6,468 nucleotides of DNA, from positions 1-6,468 of the forward strand of contig JAFREV010000074.1 in assembly GCA_017434685.1 (NCBI GenBank), given 5' to 3'. This DNA is from Mogibacterium sp. (lineage in GTDB: Bacteria > Bacillota > Clostridia > Peptostreptococcales > Anaerovoracaceae). Every line of letters starts with the position of its first letter. Position 1 is the first letter of the stretch. Of the stretch, positions 4,913-6,468 are shown piece after piece. The notes under the pieces were generated by a model that had not been told where the DNA came from, did no database searches, and saw only the letters and a program-made list of their open reading frames with translations. Position numbers and translations under genes: made by a program.

Positions 4913-6468
4913 ATGAAGAAAACAGAAACCAACAGAAAAATACTAATACGAGCAACAGCAATGTTTACGGCTCTCGCATGCATCCTGATATTAGCTGTGA
5001 GCACCGCCTTTGCGGCACCCGGTCCGAGCGCCGAAGAGATTCCAAACGCCGAATCTGCGACCGGAGTGGAGCGCGGAGCTTTTGAGGTTACGAAATACGA
5101 GTTAAATGCTACGGTAAGCAAAGACCACTCATATGATGTCACAGAGCTTATATCCGTAAATATACCTGAGCAGGTTCAGAGTATGGAGTTTGCCATACCG
5201 AGCGGCAATTTCAGAATTTCCGACCTCGAGGTGGAAAATGCGGCATACTCATCGAGCAAACAGCAGGAAGCCAGTACAGTTACGATAGTGGATCCGGACA
5301 AACTGTCTCCGGGCATGCATCAATATACTATAAAGTATAGGATCCGCGAGTTCGAAGACACGGACAGCACACAGGATATGTTCTACTTCAATGTGCTCCT
5401 TCCCGAGTGGAAGCAGCCGATAGGTGAAGTCGATATAAATGTGGATTTCCCTGAGGATTTCCCGTGGGATGATATGCAGTGCTATGCAGGCCAGTTCGGT
5501 GTGCAGGATGTAAATAACAGAGTCGAGTTCAAGAGCGACAAAGCGAACAAGAAAGTCAGCATAAAAGGAGAGAAGATTCCTGAGAACTTTGCAATTACCA
5601 TTAAGGATGAACTTCCGGACGGATACTGGAAAGGAGCCCTTAACGGAAGCTGGGTCAGACTTGCGATTCTGAACATTATGGGCATCATGCTCATAATTTT
5701 GGCTGTGATGTGGATTATAGGCGGACGCGATCCGAAGGTTGAGCGAACAAACGAAAACAGGCCGCTCGACGGCATACCGCCATACGCAGTCGGATATATA
5801 TTCGACGGAGAGGTGGGCATCAGAGATATTCTTATGCTCATAATAGACTTTGCCACTAAGGGATATCTGTCCATAAGCGAGTACGAGCCTAAGAAATACA
5901 GGATAATCAGAAAAGAAGAGCCGGTTAATGAAGAAAAGTTCCGCAGAAATGCATACGGCATACTGTTCGAAGATGTATATAAGGACAGGGCAGTTGATAT
6001 GGAAGATCTCGGCGACAGACTTCTCAGAGTCAAGGATGCCATAGCCGATGACATCGCCGCAGGATATTCGGAGGCGGCTTCTTCTGCATTCACACCGCTG
6101 TCGAGGGCGTTCAGGCTTATAGGTATTATACTGACATCTGTCGGAATCGGCGTTTCAAACGCACTCACATACAGATATGAGTATCTGAACATCAACTATG
6201 CCGAAAGCATTATTGTAGCCTGCATCTACGCTGTGGCGGCATATATCCTGGCTGCTTCGATAGACAGGAGGTTTTCAAGCACACTTGAGGACAACAGACT
6301 GCTCGAAGTCTTTTCGGGGATAATCGTGCTGGCAGACATCATTTATGTAGGCACGAGAATCCTGCGTAATACAAAGAGTATTGCCGTAGCATTGGCATTT
6401 ACGGCAGCATGTATTCTGGCCGGATTCCTCATTGTAATAATGAGAGCGAGAGGACGAGAGAATGCTCA
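4913..6468 (+). CDS. DUF2207 domain membrane protein, 3'-truncated by the window edge
   Basis: The frame runs open from ATG 4913 to the last base (518 residues), so the C-terminus is missing. A signal peptide is clear: KK and R residues, a hydrophobic core (18-29), and a probable cleavage after STAFA (A34). Residues 35-246 form an extracytoplasmic, beta-rich domain with DUF2207 traits (YDVTELISVNIPE, GMHQYTIKYRIREF, MFYFNVLLPEW). A membrane segment (about 249-269) leads to the GGRDP turn (270-274) and the cytoplasmic block PPYAVGYIFDGEVGIRD...IIDFATKGYLSI, the most diagnostic part of the family. Further membrane segments lie at about 402-420, 433-450, 466-483 and 491-510. Family function is unknown; many members end in a Gly/Ser-rich tail, which here would fall outside the window. 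No proper Shine-Dalgarno sequence precedes the ATG and no ATG, GTG or TTG lies upstream in frame before the stop at 4847-4849. The signal peptide makes 4913 the best start; ATG 4961 would remove its charged n-region. Confidence 0.87.
   Translation, partial: MKKTETNRKILIRATAMFTALACILILAVSTAFAAPGPSAEEIPNAESATGVERGAFEVTKYELNATVSKDHSYDVTELISVNIPEQVQSMEFAIPSGNFRISDLEVENAAYSSSKQQEASTVTIVDPDKLSPGMHQYTIKYRIREFEDTDSTQDMFYFNVLLPEWKQPIGEVDINVDFPEDFPWDDMQCYAGQFGVQDVNNRVEFKSDKANKKVSIKGEKIPENFAITIKDELPDGYWKGALNGSWVRLAILNIMGIMLIILAVMWIIGGRDPKVERTNENRPLDGIPPYAVGYIFDGEVGIRDILMLIIDFATKGYLSISEYEPKKYRIIRKEEPVNEEKFRRNAYGILFEDVYKDRAVDMEDLGDRLLRVKDAIADDIAAGYSEAASSAFTPLSRAFRLIGIILTSVGIGVSNALTYRYEYLNINYAESIIVACIYAVAAYILAASIDRRFSSTLEDNRLLEVFSGIIVLADIIYVGTRILRNTKSIAVALAFTAACILAGFLIVIMRARGRENA

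Noticed and set aside
5482..6195. Minus-strand open frame (237 codons) inside the DUF2207 gene
   Set aside because: Antisense to a protein with clear family motifs. Its apparent hydrophobicity only mirrors the codons of the sense strand.
1..6468. Search for mobile elements, CRISPR repeats, tRNA or rRNA genes and phage genes
   Set aside because: No transposase or integrase motif, spaced repeat array, cloverleaf or rRNA segment was seen. Nearly all of the window is filled by six ordinary genes.

Overview
The window looks like an ordinary housekeeping and accessory stretch of a bacterial chromosome. I favour an anaerobic Gram-positive of the Clostridia. The reasons are a roughly balanced base composition, heavy use of ATA for Ile and AGA/AGG for Arg, AGGAGG-type ribosome binding sites, and protein families common in that class (COG2509 flavoprotein, DapB variant, dCMP deaminase, DUF2207). 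The genus cannot be fixed from sequence alone.

Layout. Positions 2-661 (+) hold the C-terminal half of an SPFH/band-7 (stomatin or paraslipin-like) membrane-scaffold protein whose start lies outside the window. Four bases later comes a complete 531-residue FAD-dependent dehydrogenase of the COG2509 type (666-2261, +). After a 75-base gap there is an AI-2E (PerM) family membrane transporter (2337-3482, +), whose ribosome binding site lies in a perfect 12-bp tandem duplication. The transporter runs head-on into dapB (3469-4269, -), and the two genes overlap by 14 bases at their stop codons with no visible terminator. dapB follows a dCMP deaminase gene (4282-4782, -) after 12 bases, so the two are probably one transcript. 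A 130-base divergent region (4783-4912) separates this pair from a DUF2207 membrane protein (4913 to beyond the window end, +).

How it works together. The first three genes could be co-transcribed, but only the first two are tightly spaced, and I see no shared pathway. The minus-strand pair joins a lysine/diaminopimelate step (DapB) with a dUMP-supplying step for thymidylate synthesis (dCMP deaminase). Both are housekeeping jobs, but they are not metabolically linked. The best-supported regulatory structure is the divergent region. Two SigA-like promoters stand back to back with nearly mirror-image elements, and a perfect 12-bp palindrome lies over one -10 box.

I found no mobile element, CRISPR array, RNA gene or phage gene, and no convincing undescribed system. 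The points worth a second look are the symmetric divergent promoter, the duplicated ribosome binding site, the 14-base convergent overlap, and the divergent nucleotide- and substrate-binding motifs of DapB.
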